A stretch of DNA of 64,000 bases. It comes from Flammulina velutipes. Its lineage: Eukaryota; Basidiomycota; Agaricomycetes; Agaricales; Physalacriaceae. The DNA is taken from positions 1 to 64,000 of the forward strand of contig JAALGH010000011.1 of the NCBI GenBank assembly GCA_011800155.1, given 5' to 3'. This document shows, one piece after another, positions 33,205 to 43,946 of this stretch. A program made the position numbers and the translations under genes. The notes beneath the pieces are model-generated. The model saw nothing but the letters and a program-made list of their open reading frames with translations, did not search any database and was not told the origin of the DNA. Each line of letters opens with the position of its first letter. The stretch's first letter is position 1.

Positions 33205-34768
33205 ATGTCGATGTTTCGCATAACCCCCGGCCTATGGGACAAGATCCACCATTTTGCGTCGTTTCCCCAGACTGGAGGTACGCACCCGGTCTCAAGAGAC
33301 GTTCGAGCTGACGACAAGCAGTGTCTTTACAGCAGATGGTGCTTTTTGGACAGAATCCGTCGCAGGGAACTCTTCTCAAGGCCAGCCAGTTCTTAGCTGG
33401 TGCGTTTCTTAGATCCAGATCCAAAAATATGACTCACTACCTTGCAGAGGAACTACCGGTACGACTGGCTCACCGCGTCAAAGAGCTCGATGAGCTTCCC
33501 CACAACCTGCACGAGATGCCATCGATTAATAAAGTGAAGAATTGGTACGCGCAATCGTTCGAGGTGTGTCCCCCACTCCAGCCTTCTTTCTTCCTCTCAC
33601 ATTCCTCCAGGAACTTATATCTTTCCCTCCCATACGTCTACCTGCGGACGTGCGACGCGCGCTCAACGCGCAGCCATCGAACGGCGTTGCTTTACCGCCA
33701 ACGACTGCCAATCCCTCCCTGGCCCAAATGGTTGAAGACTACAACAATAACCCGCATCTCGTACAACACCACCACGGGCATGGACACGGACACGGGCACA
33801 AACACAAGTCCAAGCACGTCTCTGCAGATGGCAACGGCTTCAACAAAGTCAAGATGCGCGTACCCATGGAGCGCCGCTACTTTTCCCCGCCCACGGACCT
33901 TCCCCTCCCACCCCAGGTCCCAGACTACAACGAGCGCTTCACCAAAATGCTCGAAAAGATCAAGTCGCGCCACGATCCCACCGTAACCACCGTGGCCCAA
34001 GGCGTCCTGGAGTGGAAACGCAGCAACAACACGCCGAACATCGATCTCGACCTCCAAGCCTGGCTAGACCGCTTCTACATGTCACGTATCGGCATTCGCT
34101 TCCTCATTGGCCAGCATATCGCCTTGAACCACCAGCAATCACATCCGGACTATGTCGGCATCATCTGCACCAACGCCAACGTACACGATATCGTCCAAGA
34201 GTCCATCGAGAACGCACGCTTCGTATGCGAAGAGCATTACGCCATGTTCCGCGGACCGCCCGTCCAACTCATATGTCCGCCCCATCTCGAATTCGCCTAC
34301 GTCCCCGGCCATCTCTCCCACATCGTCTTCGAGCTGCTCAAGAACTCCCTCCGGGCGGTCGTAGAGCGCTTCGGGGTAGACTGCGAGACGTACCCTCCCA
34401 TCAAAGTCGTCGTCGTCGAGGGGACGGAGGATATTACCATCAAGATTAGTGACGAGGGCGGGGGCATACCGAGGAGTGCGATTCCGCTCATATGGACGTA
34501 CATGTATACGACCATGGAAGGCCAAGGCGTCGCGGAGGATTTCAACGCAAGCGACTTCAAAGCCCCCATGGCTGGTTTCGGGTATGGCTTACCTCTATCC
34601 AGACTGGTAAGTCTCTCTTCCCTCTCGTTCGCGTTCCCTTTGCTAATGGATGTACAGTACGCGCGATACTTCGGGGGCGACTTGAGGTTAATAGCAATGG
34701 ACGGGTTCGGGACTGACGTGTACATTCATTTGAACAGACTGTCAAGTAGTCGGGAACCGTTACCCTAA
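33205..34768 (+). CDS. Mitochondrial pyruvate dehydrogenase kinase family protein
   Basis: Exons 33205-33277, 33319-33399, 33448-33563, 33611-34606, 34658-34768; phases close to 458 aa. It phosphorylates the E1-alpha subunit of pyruvate dehydrogenase (or the related branched-chain enzyme) in the mitochondrial matrix and so switches it off. Seen: the N-terminal helical domain (QMVLFGQNPSQGTLLKASQF, LPHNLHEMPSI, KNWYAQSFEEL); the GHKL ATPase domain with N box (FELLKNSLRAVVE), G1 box (DEGGGIP) and G2 box (GFGYGLPLSR); and a C-terminal GDLRLIAMDGFGTDVYI strand. Unusual is a His/Gly/Lys-rich insert (HHHGHGHGHGHKHKSKH) between the two domains. A ruined duplicate lies at 26824. Its stop is 31 bp from the stop of the convergent secreted-protein gene. 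Confidence 0.93.
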
Positions 34769-34799
34769 TCATGTACGTGAGCTACTGGGAATTGTATAA

Positions 34800-35288
34800 T
34801 CATTTGGACACAGCAACGATTCCTGGATTCTTCCTTTCTCCCTCCTTTGCCTGATGCAATTCGGCTTCGCCCCCTTTCTTCTGATACTCCGTCCTGAAAT
34901 CCAAGAGCCCTTGGAACGCAATACCCTCCTTGGAGGTATCACCAGGCGTCCATAACCTCGAAGCTTCCAACGTCTTGATCTTCTCCAACACGTCCAGCAT
35001 CCCCTTGACCTTCTCGATGTCCGATATGTTGAACGTCAATCCTCTATAATGATCTTTCAGCGCAACGATCTCGTCAACGCGTTCCTTGAACGTCCGTGTA
35101 TCCGTGTCCGGCACCTCTCCTCTCGCTATCGCTGGGTTTGAGCGGTGACCCGCTATATGGTTCCCGTTCACAATATCGTGAGTGTTTTCTGCCACGCTCA
35201 GAGAGCGGGATACAGCCACCGGGGCTGCATGCGCCGCATTCAACATAAAAAGCAGGGCGAGGAGGGCGAGTTTCTTTGGGGGTCCCAT
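34800..35288 (-). CDS. Small secreted protein, tandem paralogue 1
   Basis: Single exon, 162 aa. The ATG at 35288 opens a clear signal peptide (MGPPKKLALLALLFMLNAAHA, cleavage probably near AHA-APV). The mature part has no Cys and contains DTRTFKERVDEI, which lines up with DTRTFEERLAEL of the neighbour at 35632-36108; both also share an Ala-Pro-Val start and a helical, charged C-terminal half. No known domain was recognised. The frame is open upstream of the ATG but the signal peptide fixes the start. Short, secreted and locally duplicated, it is effector-like in character, which is inference. Confidence 0.75.
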   Translation of the reverse strand: MGPPKKLALLALLFMLNAAHAAPVAVSRSLSVAENTHDIVNGNHIAGHRSNPAIARGEVPDTDTRTFKERVDEIVALKDHYRGLTFNISDIEKVKGMLDVLEKIKTLEASRLWTPGDTSKEGIAFQGLLDFRTEYQKKGGEAELHQAKEGERKNPGIVAVSK

Positions 35289-35631
35289 GGTACTTAGTGA
35301 GGATGACTTTCCCAATTGACTTTTTTTATAGTTAGCGCCTCGCAAACTAGAGAGTGGTAGTGTGGAAACACGAGGCCGATGCGTAACTATGATGATGATG
35401 GCCGGTGGCGAGAGGCGACATGATTGACGTCGTCGATCGTTACGCGTCGAGTCTCGTTGTCAACATGTCCGTTCATCCATTAGATGTGCGTACCATGCTT
35501 TGGCATTGTATCTTGAGCTTACCTTCTCATAGATGAGCTCATCTGGAATCTGGATACATTGGATCCATCGCACGTACACTCGGAAGTGAGGAAAATTATG
35601 CCATGAAATGACCACAGCTCAAATATACAAA

Positions 35632-36108
35632 CTAATACACGTCAACGCTCTTAATTTGATCATGCGTCAGACCACGCCGACTCCGTCTCTCTTTTCTATC
35701 CTCCCACGCCATCTTCTCCCGTCGCGCCCACTCCACAAGTTCCTCAAACGCCTCAACCTCTCTAGACGTACCACCCCTCAACGACGAAGCCGCCAGCGCC
35801 TCGATCTTCTCCACAACCTCCCGCGAAGCTTCTTTCTCCCTCTCTTTGTCACTGGCAACGTCCAGCGGATCATACGTCGTTTTCAAGTATTCCAACCTGA
35901 GCTTTGTGAGCTCCGCCAGGCGCTCTTCGAATGTACGCGTGTCCGGGGCGGCCTCTCTTGCGAGCGCCCCGGGATGCTTTGCGCTGCCGACGTCACGGCT
36001 GGAGTCGCGCAACGAGTGGGATAGAGTGACTGGGGCTGCGTATGTCACGCCTAACATGAATAAGAAGGCGAGGAGAGCGAGGATGGAGTATTTCGATGGG
36101 AATCCCAT
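35632..36108 (-). CDS. Small secreted protein, tandem paralogue 2
   Basis: Single exon, 158 aa, in the same direction as the gene at 34800-35288, 343 bp apart. Signal peptide MGFPSKYSILALLAFLFMLG followed by VTYAAPVTLSHSL, parallel to paralogue 1. It has the shared DTRTFEERLAEL motif, then a highly charged, probably helical region (EKIEALAASSLRGG, EELVEWARREK) and no Cys. Divergence is high outside the signal peptide and the shared motif, suggesting an old or fast-evolving duplication. Function unknown. Confidence 0.75.
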   Translation of the reverse strand: MGFPSKYSILALLAFLFMLGVTYAAPVTLSHSLRDSSRDVGSAKHPGALAREAAPDTRTFEERLAELTKLRLEYLKTTYDPLDVASDKEREKEASREVVEKIEALAASSLRGGTSREVEAFEELVEWARREKMAWEDRKERRSRRGLTHDQIKSVDVY

Positions 36109-36628
36109 GGTGGCGTTGATGTCGGTGACTTTCTGAATTCTAGCATAGCGTTGATTGACTTTATACTTAGTTATCGTCGCGTGGAACCGTGGTAGTGATT
36201 TGCATCAAGGATTCCGCTCATGGCTTCCTTGCCAATACATCGCTGTGATGATGACCGCCGGGGTGGTGATAGACAACTGATACATCGGAGATTGACAGTT
36301 AATGGTCGTTAATAGTAGATCGCTACGAGTAGAGGTCTAAACTTGTTTGTCCGCAGAAAGGATAATTCTTTGATGGGAAGTTTTCCCTAACGTAAAGCAT
36401 TGCTTTGCGCCACACAACCGAATCACAGTCCAAAAGTCGTTCCATGTGATTTTCGTCTGTTCATTTTCAAAACTTCGCTTCCTGTCTGAACGACGTTCTG
36501 GGAAAACTAACGCTAGCATTTATATAAGACGTAGTTTGGCTGGTGACGAATGATATATGTTACGGAACCCGGGACGTCGAAAAAGTCAGCTACTGATGCG
36601 ATGTACAAAAGCACTCTAGCGAAAGGAA
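36109..36628. other. Intergenic, nothing recognised
   Basis: No gene, repeat or RNA signature seen between the second secreted protein and the 3' end of gene X1. Confidence 0.4.
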
Positions 36629-38503
36629 TTACCAAATTTTAGGAGCAAGCTCGACAGCGCGATATGAGTATTTGGCAGTGTAGCTATCACGATGCGACTG
36701 GGTTGCACGGTTGCGGGACTTTCCGCAATAGCTCCAATAGCTCCTCATCATGCTCATAGCTACTCCTCTGAGAATGAATAAGCACATGAACATGAAATCG
36801 TCAGATAATGAACGCACATGTAAAGCAAAACATTTCATCTTTTTGGCGATGGCCTTCGTCATCTGCTCAGTATAACTGTTCAACAAATGTGTCGGAAGAG
36901 TGACGAGTGTAACTCGTCTCTTCCCACTCTCGTTGACGGCAGCTACCAAGTGAGGAATGTGATCCAGTTTAGTATACCTTAGATCGCGGCGCCCATCGTC
37001 CGTAAAGACGACAATGAGACCGATAGTATTTATCTTTGGCTCGTTGCAGAGCGTGGTGGTAAAATTGCCAGGGGGAACCGCGATGTTGTCCCACAAAGCG
37101 ATGTCCGAAGCCCAAACGGGTTGTTTCGAGTGGGCAGATGTTTTTTGCATCTTAGCGGGTCGATTGGAAGATTTTTTGCTATTTATCTTTCTCTTCTTGC
37201 CAGTTTTTGCTGTACCCGACTGGGAAAGGTTGAGCAGACGATCCCAGATTTGGTAGCGTAGATCCATTGAAATACGAGGCCTGACAAAGGTGTCGTTCAT
37301 AGGGACTCGTTGAGCGAGGGAATGACTGACCATTTCGCCTGACTTTGAATGAAATTCGGAATAGCTTGTTCACATAATCGAGCAAATATTACGCGAAGAT
37401 CATGTTTCGGTATGCCACTTTCTTCCCATTGTTTGGACGACCTCACGAGGGCCGGGAAACCGATAACCCCGCTCGTTCTATTTCCCGTGGTACTCCCACG
37501 TCCAGAACGTGGAGGCAAGTTCAACTCGCTCTCGATTCTGATGTTGGTATTTGCATGATGTCCTATTGATAGTCATCATCTCCGTCAAATGATATTTCGA
37601 TACTCTTACCTTCCTCCTCTTCGTCCTCTTCATCCGTATCTATGGAGATGACCTCCGACTGCTCGACCTTGACGTTAGAGCACCTAGGCACTGTATGCTC
37701 AACAGGCTGAGGCAGGGTTTCTTTCCGAGCCTCAAACCTCATGCGCGCCTGTTGCGTCTTCAGCATCGCGTCCTCCATTTCCTTCGCAGACGAGGAGAAA
37801 CCTGGGCTCGTAATCGTATGCACGATATCCACGCGGGCCACATACGTCAGCGCTTCCCAGTCTCGCGACTTTACCGCGGTATCGACAGCGACGGCTTTCT
37901 TAGCCAGTTTCAGAGCATGGCCATTCCCATCGACGACTGCATGTGCGGGTATGAGCGAAAAGGATAATTTTGGGCTCTGGGGATGAATCGGTATCTGATC
38001 TAGCAGCGCATTTACATATCGGAGGATCTCTTCATATGGGATAGCTTCGTCCTGCTCGGTATGCGTCCAGCCGTATTCCTTGTAAGTTGGTAGGTGCACG
38101 AGAATCCCTACAAGACGATGAGACGCGACGTAAGGTCAGATATGAAACATACATGTTATGAGAGCACTGCTAGAGGTTCTGACCGCGAAGTTACAAGGCT
38201 CGTTGTGATCGTGCGTGCTGCACCACTCCAAAAAATATACCAACGCCTGGTAACTCGTTCAATAGAGCGCAACGATAGCCTACATAGACTCACCTCGAGT
38301 TCGGCTCCATTGACATCCTTAACAGTAGAGCTACACTTCCAAGAAATATTTCTATGCAGTGCTTGAATATAATAAAACGAGATGGTTGAAATTATGGATA
38401 CGCACCGAGGATCCTTATGGCCGAAGTATACTGCAAGACCGTATACCGTGGCGATTCCGTCCTTTCCGTAGTTTCCTCCTAGGTACACCTCCACGGTCTT
38501 CAT
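36629..38503 (-). CDS. Uncharacterised protein X1 (paralogue of 59398-61026)
   Basis: Not recognised. The ATG at 38503 starts MKTVEVYLGGNYGKDG. Splicing guided by gene X2 joins ...GHKDPR to NISWKCSSTVKDVNGAELE, then ALVYFLEWCSTHDHN..., then ILVHLPTYKEYGWTHTEQDE with RDWEALTYVARVDIVHTITS, an acidic Asp/Glu-rich stretch, and a C-terminal half (37524-36629) with FARLCEQAIPNFIQSQAKW, a Lys-rich nuclear-localisation-like patch (TGKKRKINSKK) and LDHIPHLVAAVNESGKRRVTLVTLP. The intron joining the acidic stretch to FARLCEQ could not be put in phase, so this copy may carry a frameshift there, and the last 40 or so residues have no counterpart in X2. Next to an F-box gene, as is X2. Confidence 0.5.
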
Positions 38504-38795
38504 GGCTCTCAAGTTCCCGGCGAGCAGAAAGGGATATGGTTGGAATCAAGTCACTTCGGCACAATCGGGCCGGAAGTCATTAAGCACGAAGTCCTCGATG
38601 GTTCACCGCCTACGGTACTATGATAACTAGGTCTGAGTTACCATGAATAGTGAAATATGTTTTACTCTATCTCTTGCATGAAAGGAGTCACCATGAAGCA
38701 CAGTTCCGGGATCAAGATCACGCAGCCATCGAACCCTCAAAAGTAATTATGCCCATGGATGTACAGAATGTAGTAAGGTCCCTTCCCGGAGGAGG
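38504..38795. promoter_or_regulatory. Short spacer between F-box gene 3' end and gene X1 5' end
   Basis: About 290 bp that must hold the X1 promoter and the F-box gene terminator; no specific element was recognised. Confidence 0.25.
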
Positions 38796-40280
38796 TCAAG
38801 GGACCGGATTGTACCATCCCGCGTTTTTGGATCTATTTGGTTTAGTCTTATGGCGAGATTTAGCGCGAGAAATGAACGTACATGAGAGGTTGAGCGTCAC
38901 TCTTGGCACCTCCATCGATAGCAAAGCTCGGAAAGCAGGAAGTTGAGTGACGGAAAACAGTGTCTTCTGCATGTCACTCTCCAGGTGCCAATTGTGTACT
39001 CTCAATGACACAGAAATGGACTCCAGGCGTCTGGTACACCATTTGTTCCGTGTCGTGACCAGTTCCCCTATGGTGGCAAGCTGATTGACACATGCAAGCA
39101 GTGTCTCGTTTTGTTTGCTTCTGTCCGCAATGGGCTTGTGTTTAGGTAACCACCCGACAATGTTCAGCCCTCGGAGGTGGGGAAGGCTGTCTGGCACTTC
39201 GATAAGACGGAGTACAGTTTCCAGTTTGGAGGAATCGTGCAAGTCCCACATTGTGACATGCAACTCCTCCAGCATCGGAACGTGGGGTACTATTTTCGCG
39301 AAGAGTGGGCCATCCTCTCCCAGTTTGCGTCCAGAGTCACGGTGAAACTCGATGTCGAGGGAACGAATGTCACAATGGCAGCGGGGGATAAGCTCAAGGA
39401 GGAGCTGCGTAATGGTAATCAAAGACATAGATGAGATATAGATAGAGGATAGAGCGGGAAGATGGAGAATTGAAAGTAGCCTGCCAGAATAGTCCGCCTG
39501 GCGAAGCAAAAGCTTTCGAACTTGGGGGAAATAGATGGGTAATTGGGTCGAAGATATAGACGGAAAGTAGCCAAAAACATTGAGTGTATCAAGATCGGGG
39601 GAAGCAGCGGAGATCTTGGTAAGGTAGGGAATGATCAACGCGGTTACGTCGTACAAAGCGGTCATTGTCGAGATGGAGAAGTTTCGTATCTGGCTGAATG
39701 GGAAATCGTAAACAAAATCTCTTTGCATGAAGGACACGTCGGATAGACGTGGGGCGCATGAAAAGAGTCGAGAAAGGCCGGCTTTCGTTTCGGGTGACTC
39801 GCCCATGGCGTTGTGACAGAAGGATATCGACAGGGTTTGTAACTGAGCGAGGTTGTTCTGTAGCGGGAGGAGTTCATGCCAGGGAAGCCCTGTGACACTG
39901 ATGTCAAGAGATCTCCACCGGTTTGACGTCTGAAAGAGGTCTCGAAGCAATGCGAGGATGTGGGGTTGTGATTCCGGGGTCACGGATAGCGCTAATTTGC
40001 ATGAGATAAGGGCGGTACCAGAACACCTAAGCGCCATCGACAGGAATTTACGATGGAACACGGAAGATGCGACCTGATAGTCGCCGCCACGGTTGGTCAC
40101 GTCAATGGAGGACCACAACGCCACGGACGACATAGCTAGAGTTCTCCAATGTCGGCATATGCGGAATAGAATGTGCTGAAGCGGTGGCGTTTCATGCGAA
40201 GATTTGAGGTCAAGGTGGTATTTGCCCTCACAAGCCGTGAGGAAGACTTGCTCCAGTAGCTCGTTGGGCAAGGACTTCAT
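38796..40280 (-). CDS. F-box protein with leucine-rich C-terminal region, copy 1
   Basis: One long exon, 494 aa. The N-terminus is an F-box: LPNELLEQVFLTACEGKYHL, then HILFRICRHWRTLAMSSVALWSSIDV, which binds Skp1 in SCF ubiquitin ligases. The rest shows irregular Leu-rich segments (RKLLLRQADYSGRLLSILHLPALSSIYIS, LEELHVTMWDL) as in Agaricomycete F-box/LRR proteins, where this part is thought to choose substrates. About half the residues match the paralogue at 57565-59052. In that paralogue a short first exon precedes the F-box; here the equivalent upstream acceptor seems lost, so the start at 40280 is used. Confidence 0.8.
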   Translation of the reverse strand: MKSLPNELLEQVFLTACEGKYHLDLKSSHETPPLQHILFRICRHWRTLAMSSVALWSSIDVTNRGGDYQVASSVFHRKFLSMALRCSGTALISCKLALSVTPESQPHILALLRDLFQTSNRWRSLDISVTGLPWHELLPLQNNLAQLQTLSISFCHNAMGESPETKAGLSRLFSCAPRLSDVSFMQRDFVYDFPFSQIRNFSISTMTALYDVTALIIPYLTKISAASPDLDTLNVFGYFPSISSTQLPIYFPQVRKLLLRQADYSGRLLSILHLPALSSIYISSMSLITITQLLLELIPRCHCDIRSLDIEFHRDSGRKLGEDGPLFAKIVPHVPMLEELHVTMWDLHDSSKLETVLRLIEVPDSLPHLRGLNIVGWLPKHKPIADRSKQNETLLACVNQLATIGELVTTRNKWCTRRLESISVSLRVHNWHLESDMQKTLFSVTQLPAFRALLSMEVPRVTLNLSCTFISRAKSRHKTKPNRSKNAGWYNPVP

Positions 40281-40852
40281 AGGGGATGCACGATGAATGA
40301 TATGCAGCTTGAAAAACTCATTAGATCGAGGATTTGTCGAACGACGCCACCTACATCTTGGTCTTCAGTTGGATTACACATGTCGCAATGGTTCATGTTG
40401 AACGTCTGAACGTGGCCATCAGTGATGGCTATAACGTCACGCATGTGGCGTACATAAGATTTAAGTCACGGATTACGCTGAAGACTGGGTTCAAGAATGA
40501 AAGGGTAGTATATAATCTTATCAAAGTCGAAGAAACAGATCAACTCTGGTCTACAAATAATCATTCGGCTGCTAGCTCGCTTTCACGGTATCCCACGACG
40601 GACTCCGGATTCAGCGAGAATTTCCCAACTCCCACAACTCCCAGTCGCTTCTTAGTATTTCATAACGCGCTGCTAGTATCGATGTTCCCTTCCCCATCCC
40701 GGCGTGGCGAATTAAGTATCAGCATAGATAATTATCAAGATGGTATTTATGGTAGCGGGGTACATAGTACATTCTCTAATTTATCGTGCATTGTCTCCAG
40801 TTGCAAGGCTTCTCCATCCTCTTGGTATAAATTTCGGCATCTACGATACCAT
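40281..40852. other. Intergenic between F-box gene and secreted-protein gene
   Basis: Open plus-strand frames here run antisense into the neighbouring gene and are not supported. Nothing else recognised. Confidence 0.35.
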
Positions 40853-41780
40853 TTACTGGTTACCCCCACGAGCCTGGCCGCCGTTAGCGTGCTCAATCAC
40901 ATTCCGAACCTTCTCTTCTGTGAAATTATCTCCCGCATTCTTCTTCATCTCCTGCAGCGCTTCCTTGTACTCTGGGGAGTCCACATCATCGACAGACACA
41001 ACATCGGTCCAAGTGTCAAAGTAGGCGACATCCCGTTCTTTGTTCGTCCACACCGTCAGAGGCGAGATTCCAAGGAATCTATATAGGGTTGTTAGGTTAG
41101 TTGGCGTGGAGGCAAGGCAGGACAGGTCATACATAAGCTTCGCGTCTTTGGCAATCGCTTCCGCCTGTTTCACGGCCGCTTCTCGGACCTGCTTCGTTGC
41201 AGCTGCGAGATCCATGTTCGCGTCTTTAGCATGCCACTCGTGAAGTCGAGCAAGCGCTGGTGAGCCCTCTTTGGGATAATTCTTGTGCATATCCTTCAGA
41301 ACAAGAATGTACTCGTACTCCTTGTTTGGTTTTTCAACACTTTCAGAGTGATATAATTGGTCGACTTTGGGCTAGAATTGGATGAGAACTTTGAAGAATG
41401 ACCACGAACAAAAGGCAAAATATACGTACATTCTTCAAGTGACTTATCCTGGTATCGGTGGCCTTCTTGTCTTTGGTCGACAGAATCTGCGCAACGGCGG
41501 GTTTTCCCTCCCAGCCGTCAACCAGGGTGTACGTCATGTAGAATTTATCTTGTTCTAGGCTGATAGGACCGTCGAGAGTACTGTTTTTCCCATTGATTAC
41601 ACGGATGGTCTTTGGGTTCGCTTCCTTGAGGTAACTGTGTTATAGCAGGTCAGACTGATTTCTGATAATTAAAAAGCGAGGTGATCAGACATACGGATCT
41701 GGTGGGATTGGAGCCGTCATGACCAGATGAAAGGCGAGAGAAATAGCCAACAGAGCAAATGTCTTATGGAGAGAGAACAT
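40853..41780 (-). CDS. Secreted protein of unknown function
   Basis: Exons 41780-41695, 41634-41430, 41371-40853; phases close to 269 aa. The start opens a signal peptide (MFSLHKTFALLAISLAFHLV, cleavage near MTA-API). The mature protein reads GKNSTLDGPISLEQDKFYMT, YTLVDGWEGKPAV, a helical middle (KQVREAAVKQAEAIAKDAKLM) and a C-terminal LTTLYRFLGISPLTVWTNKERD...FDTWTDVVSV. One Cys is visible. No domain was recognised and it is unrelated to the two tandem secreted proteins nearby. Confidence 0.72.
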
Positions 41781-42355
41781 GATTGAGGATAGCGTCAGGT
41801 GTGAGATGAGCGTGGAATAATGAGGCGAACTCTGTAGACGAGCAAAGCATTTATACTGTTCAGGAGAAGCAGTGTGTCCTCGGTATGCGTAGAAGACGGT
41901 CAAGAATGAAACAGATGATATCACAAAAGGCCTGGATACGCTATCCAAGGTTTATTTGTATCCACCACATACAGCGATCAGTGTGTAGGATAACCACCGG
42001 TCACTGTTCGAAAGTCGTTGACTCCGGAATACAGTAGCTTCATGGTGGGCAATGCCTATTACCATTGATATAGGTCATGGTTCGAGAAAGAGATGTTCGA
42101 CTGTGATTGATAACTTAGATGTGATGCCACCGTGCCACGTGGAAGTCCCGCCAGCAGGCATAGTTTGTTCGATGTCTTCTCCGAGCCTATTTACTATTGC
42201 TCCCGTCGACTTTCCCGCCTGACGACAACGAGGAGCCTAGAGATATCATGAACTGTATAGACAGATGGTGCATCTTCGAGTCACTCTGCGAAGTCAGTAG
42301 TTCGAACTTTTGTTGTAAATACTAATGAGTCTATACTCTGCTTGGTTTCCTACGC
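41781..42355. other. Intergenic, nothing recognised
   Basis: Presumed promoter of the secreted-protein gene and the edge of the degraded duplicate; no feature supported. Confidence 0.35.
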
Positions 42356-42790
42356 TCACGATGATGCCACGCCACCTAAGAGCTCGGCGTAAAATTGTAT
42401 TGAAGTGTACAGGTAAGAGGCGAAATCCTTTTGCCGTCGTCTTTGATCTATAGAATGAATCAGATTATCATGAATGAACAGCCTGAGGGCGCTGGGATCT
42501 GATATACATGAGAGTCTGAGTGTCGCACCCGGCGCCTTCATAGATGCCATCGCTCCGAAAGAAGGCAGCTGAGAAAGGAAAGACCGAGTCTTGAGCATGT
42601 CATGTTTTCTACCAGCAATGTCCCAGAAATGGACTCCAGACGTTTGCTGCACCACTCGTTGCGTGTCATGACCACGTCCTCTATAATAGCGAGCTGATGG
42701 ACACAGGAAAGCGACGCCTTTTCACTGTTGCCGTTATCCTTCCAGTTGACAAAACACCCGATAATGCTCGGCGCTCGCAACTGTGGACGA
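42356..42790 (-). pseudogene. F-box paralogue, C-terminal fragment
   Basis: Two frames together match the C-terminal quarter of the F-box genes: one reads ACVNQLA-like VHQLAIIEDVVMTRNEWCSKRLESIS, the other KTRSFLSQLPSFGAMAS followed by TLRLSCIS. The frameshift and the loss of the whole N-terminal three quarters, including the F-box, mark it as a pseudogene. It resembles the 57496-59052 copy more than the 38796-40280 one (RSFLSQLPSF is shared) and belongs to an inverted duplication. Confidence 0.75.
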
Positions 42791-43009
42791 CAGCCTGGTG
42801 CTTCAAGGACCAGCGACGAACCATATAATCCTCACGCCTTGAGGTCGGGATTGATTAGGGCCTAGGACGATGGTCAGAAAGACTCTGAGGCAAAGTGTAA
42901 GAAGAACGTACACCCCATCTATCAGGTCCGTTACAGCGAAGTCTCGCCATAACTAATTATTCCTCGTATTTCTTAACCAATATCTCTTTAATACGTAAGT
43001 GACGGCGGT

Positions 43010-43560
43010 GGTGTGGAAGAGAAGACGTTCCGTTTCGTCGGCCTTGGGAGCTCGTTCGGGTTCTTGATCTTGATCTATTTGTTGAACATATCAATATCAG
43101 TATTGAAAGTACTGATGAACCCTTACCATGAACAGAAATCGAAAATACTTACCGACCCCCCGTCGGGTCGGCCACACCATACATTATCTCCTCTTAGCCT
43201 GGAGAGCAAGATACATGTACTGGAGTGGTAGGAGCGAACGTCGAAGATCCAACGAGAGCGATGGAAGGATGAGCAGCGCAGTCCGCATGGCGCTGAGAGT
43301 CGTCGTTGCGCTTGGTTCGAACCTGACGACAAAATGGCGAATCACAAAGGAATACTTCGATACTCCCATCGTTCGCACGAGATTGAGCACTCAGTTTTGG
43401 GAACGAAGCCTTGATTTGTTTCCGAGCTTAGCACGCGAGAAGATGACAAAAGACATTTGAGAAGTGAAGACGACGGTGGTGGCTATGGATAGAGTTCTGG
43501 AAAGAGCCATATGTAGGTAAATTCCCAGATTTGTCCGAGGCCGGTCAGGCAAGGTAACGC
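43010..43560 (-). pseudogene. Degraded inverted copy of the 55.99-56.7 kb block
   Basis: The minus strand of 43010-43110 encodes ...NELPRPTKRNV, matching SELPRPTKQNV at 56630-56690 (plus). The plus strand at 43465-43545 matches the minus strand at 56075-56150 (ATTCCCAGATTTGTC). Order and orientation are reversed as a block, and the middle is eroded. No complete ORF remains. Confidence 0.6.
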
Positions 43561-43946
43561 CACCGCAGAGAGATCAAGAGTCGAGACCAGCAACTGCCGT
43601 CCCATTCACTCCAGAGAAATCGCCCAAGAAGACAAGAAATGGATACCACGACGTTTTGTTTGACAGAGAGTTCAGTATACTCAGATTTCATTCCGAGTCG
43701 TGTCGTCGTCGCACAAGACAGAAAGGCTTCCATCATGTGATTATCAATATCAGCTTCCGCTTGACCCACTCAGCCCCGATGCATATCCTTCCTCTTTCGT
43801 CTCCAAGCCCAAGGTAACATTGCCCGTATCTATTTGTCATCGGACTAACCCGAACTGTATTAACCAGAATCCCAATACACGAACCGATACAGTACAGTAC
43901 ACCATGATACAACCAAGTACAAAGAATCGTATACGTATAATGTCCC

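Noticed and set aside
33692..34725. Long antisense ORFs over the kinase gene
   Set aside because: Shadows of a GC-rich coding exon; the sense frame has all GHKL boxes.
40334..41086. A 250 aa plus-strand ORF between the F-box and secreted-protein genes
   Set aside because: It runs antisense into the third exon of the secreted protein and shows no protein-like pattern.
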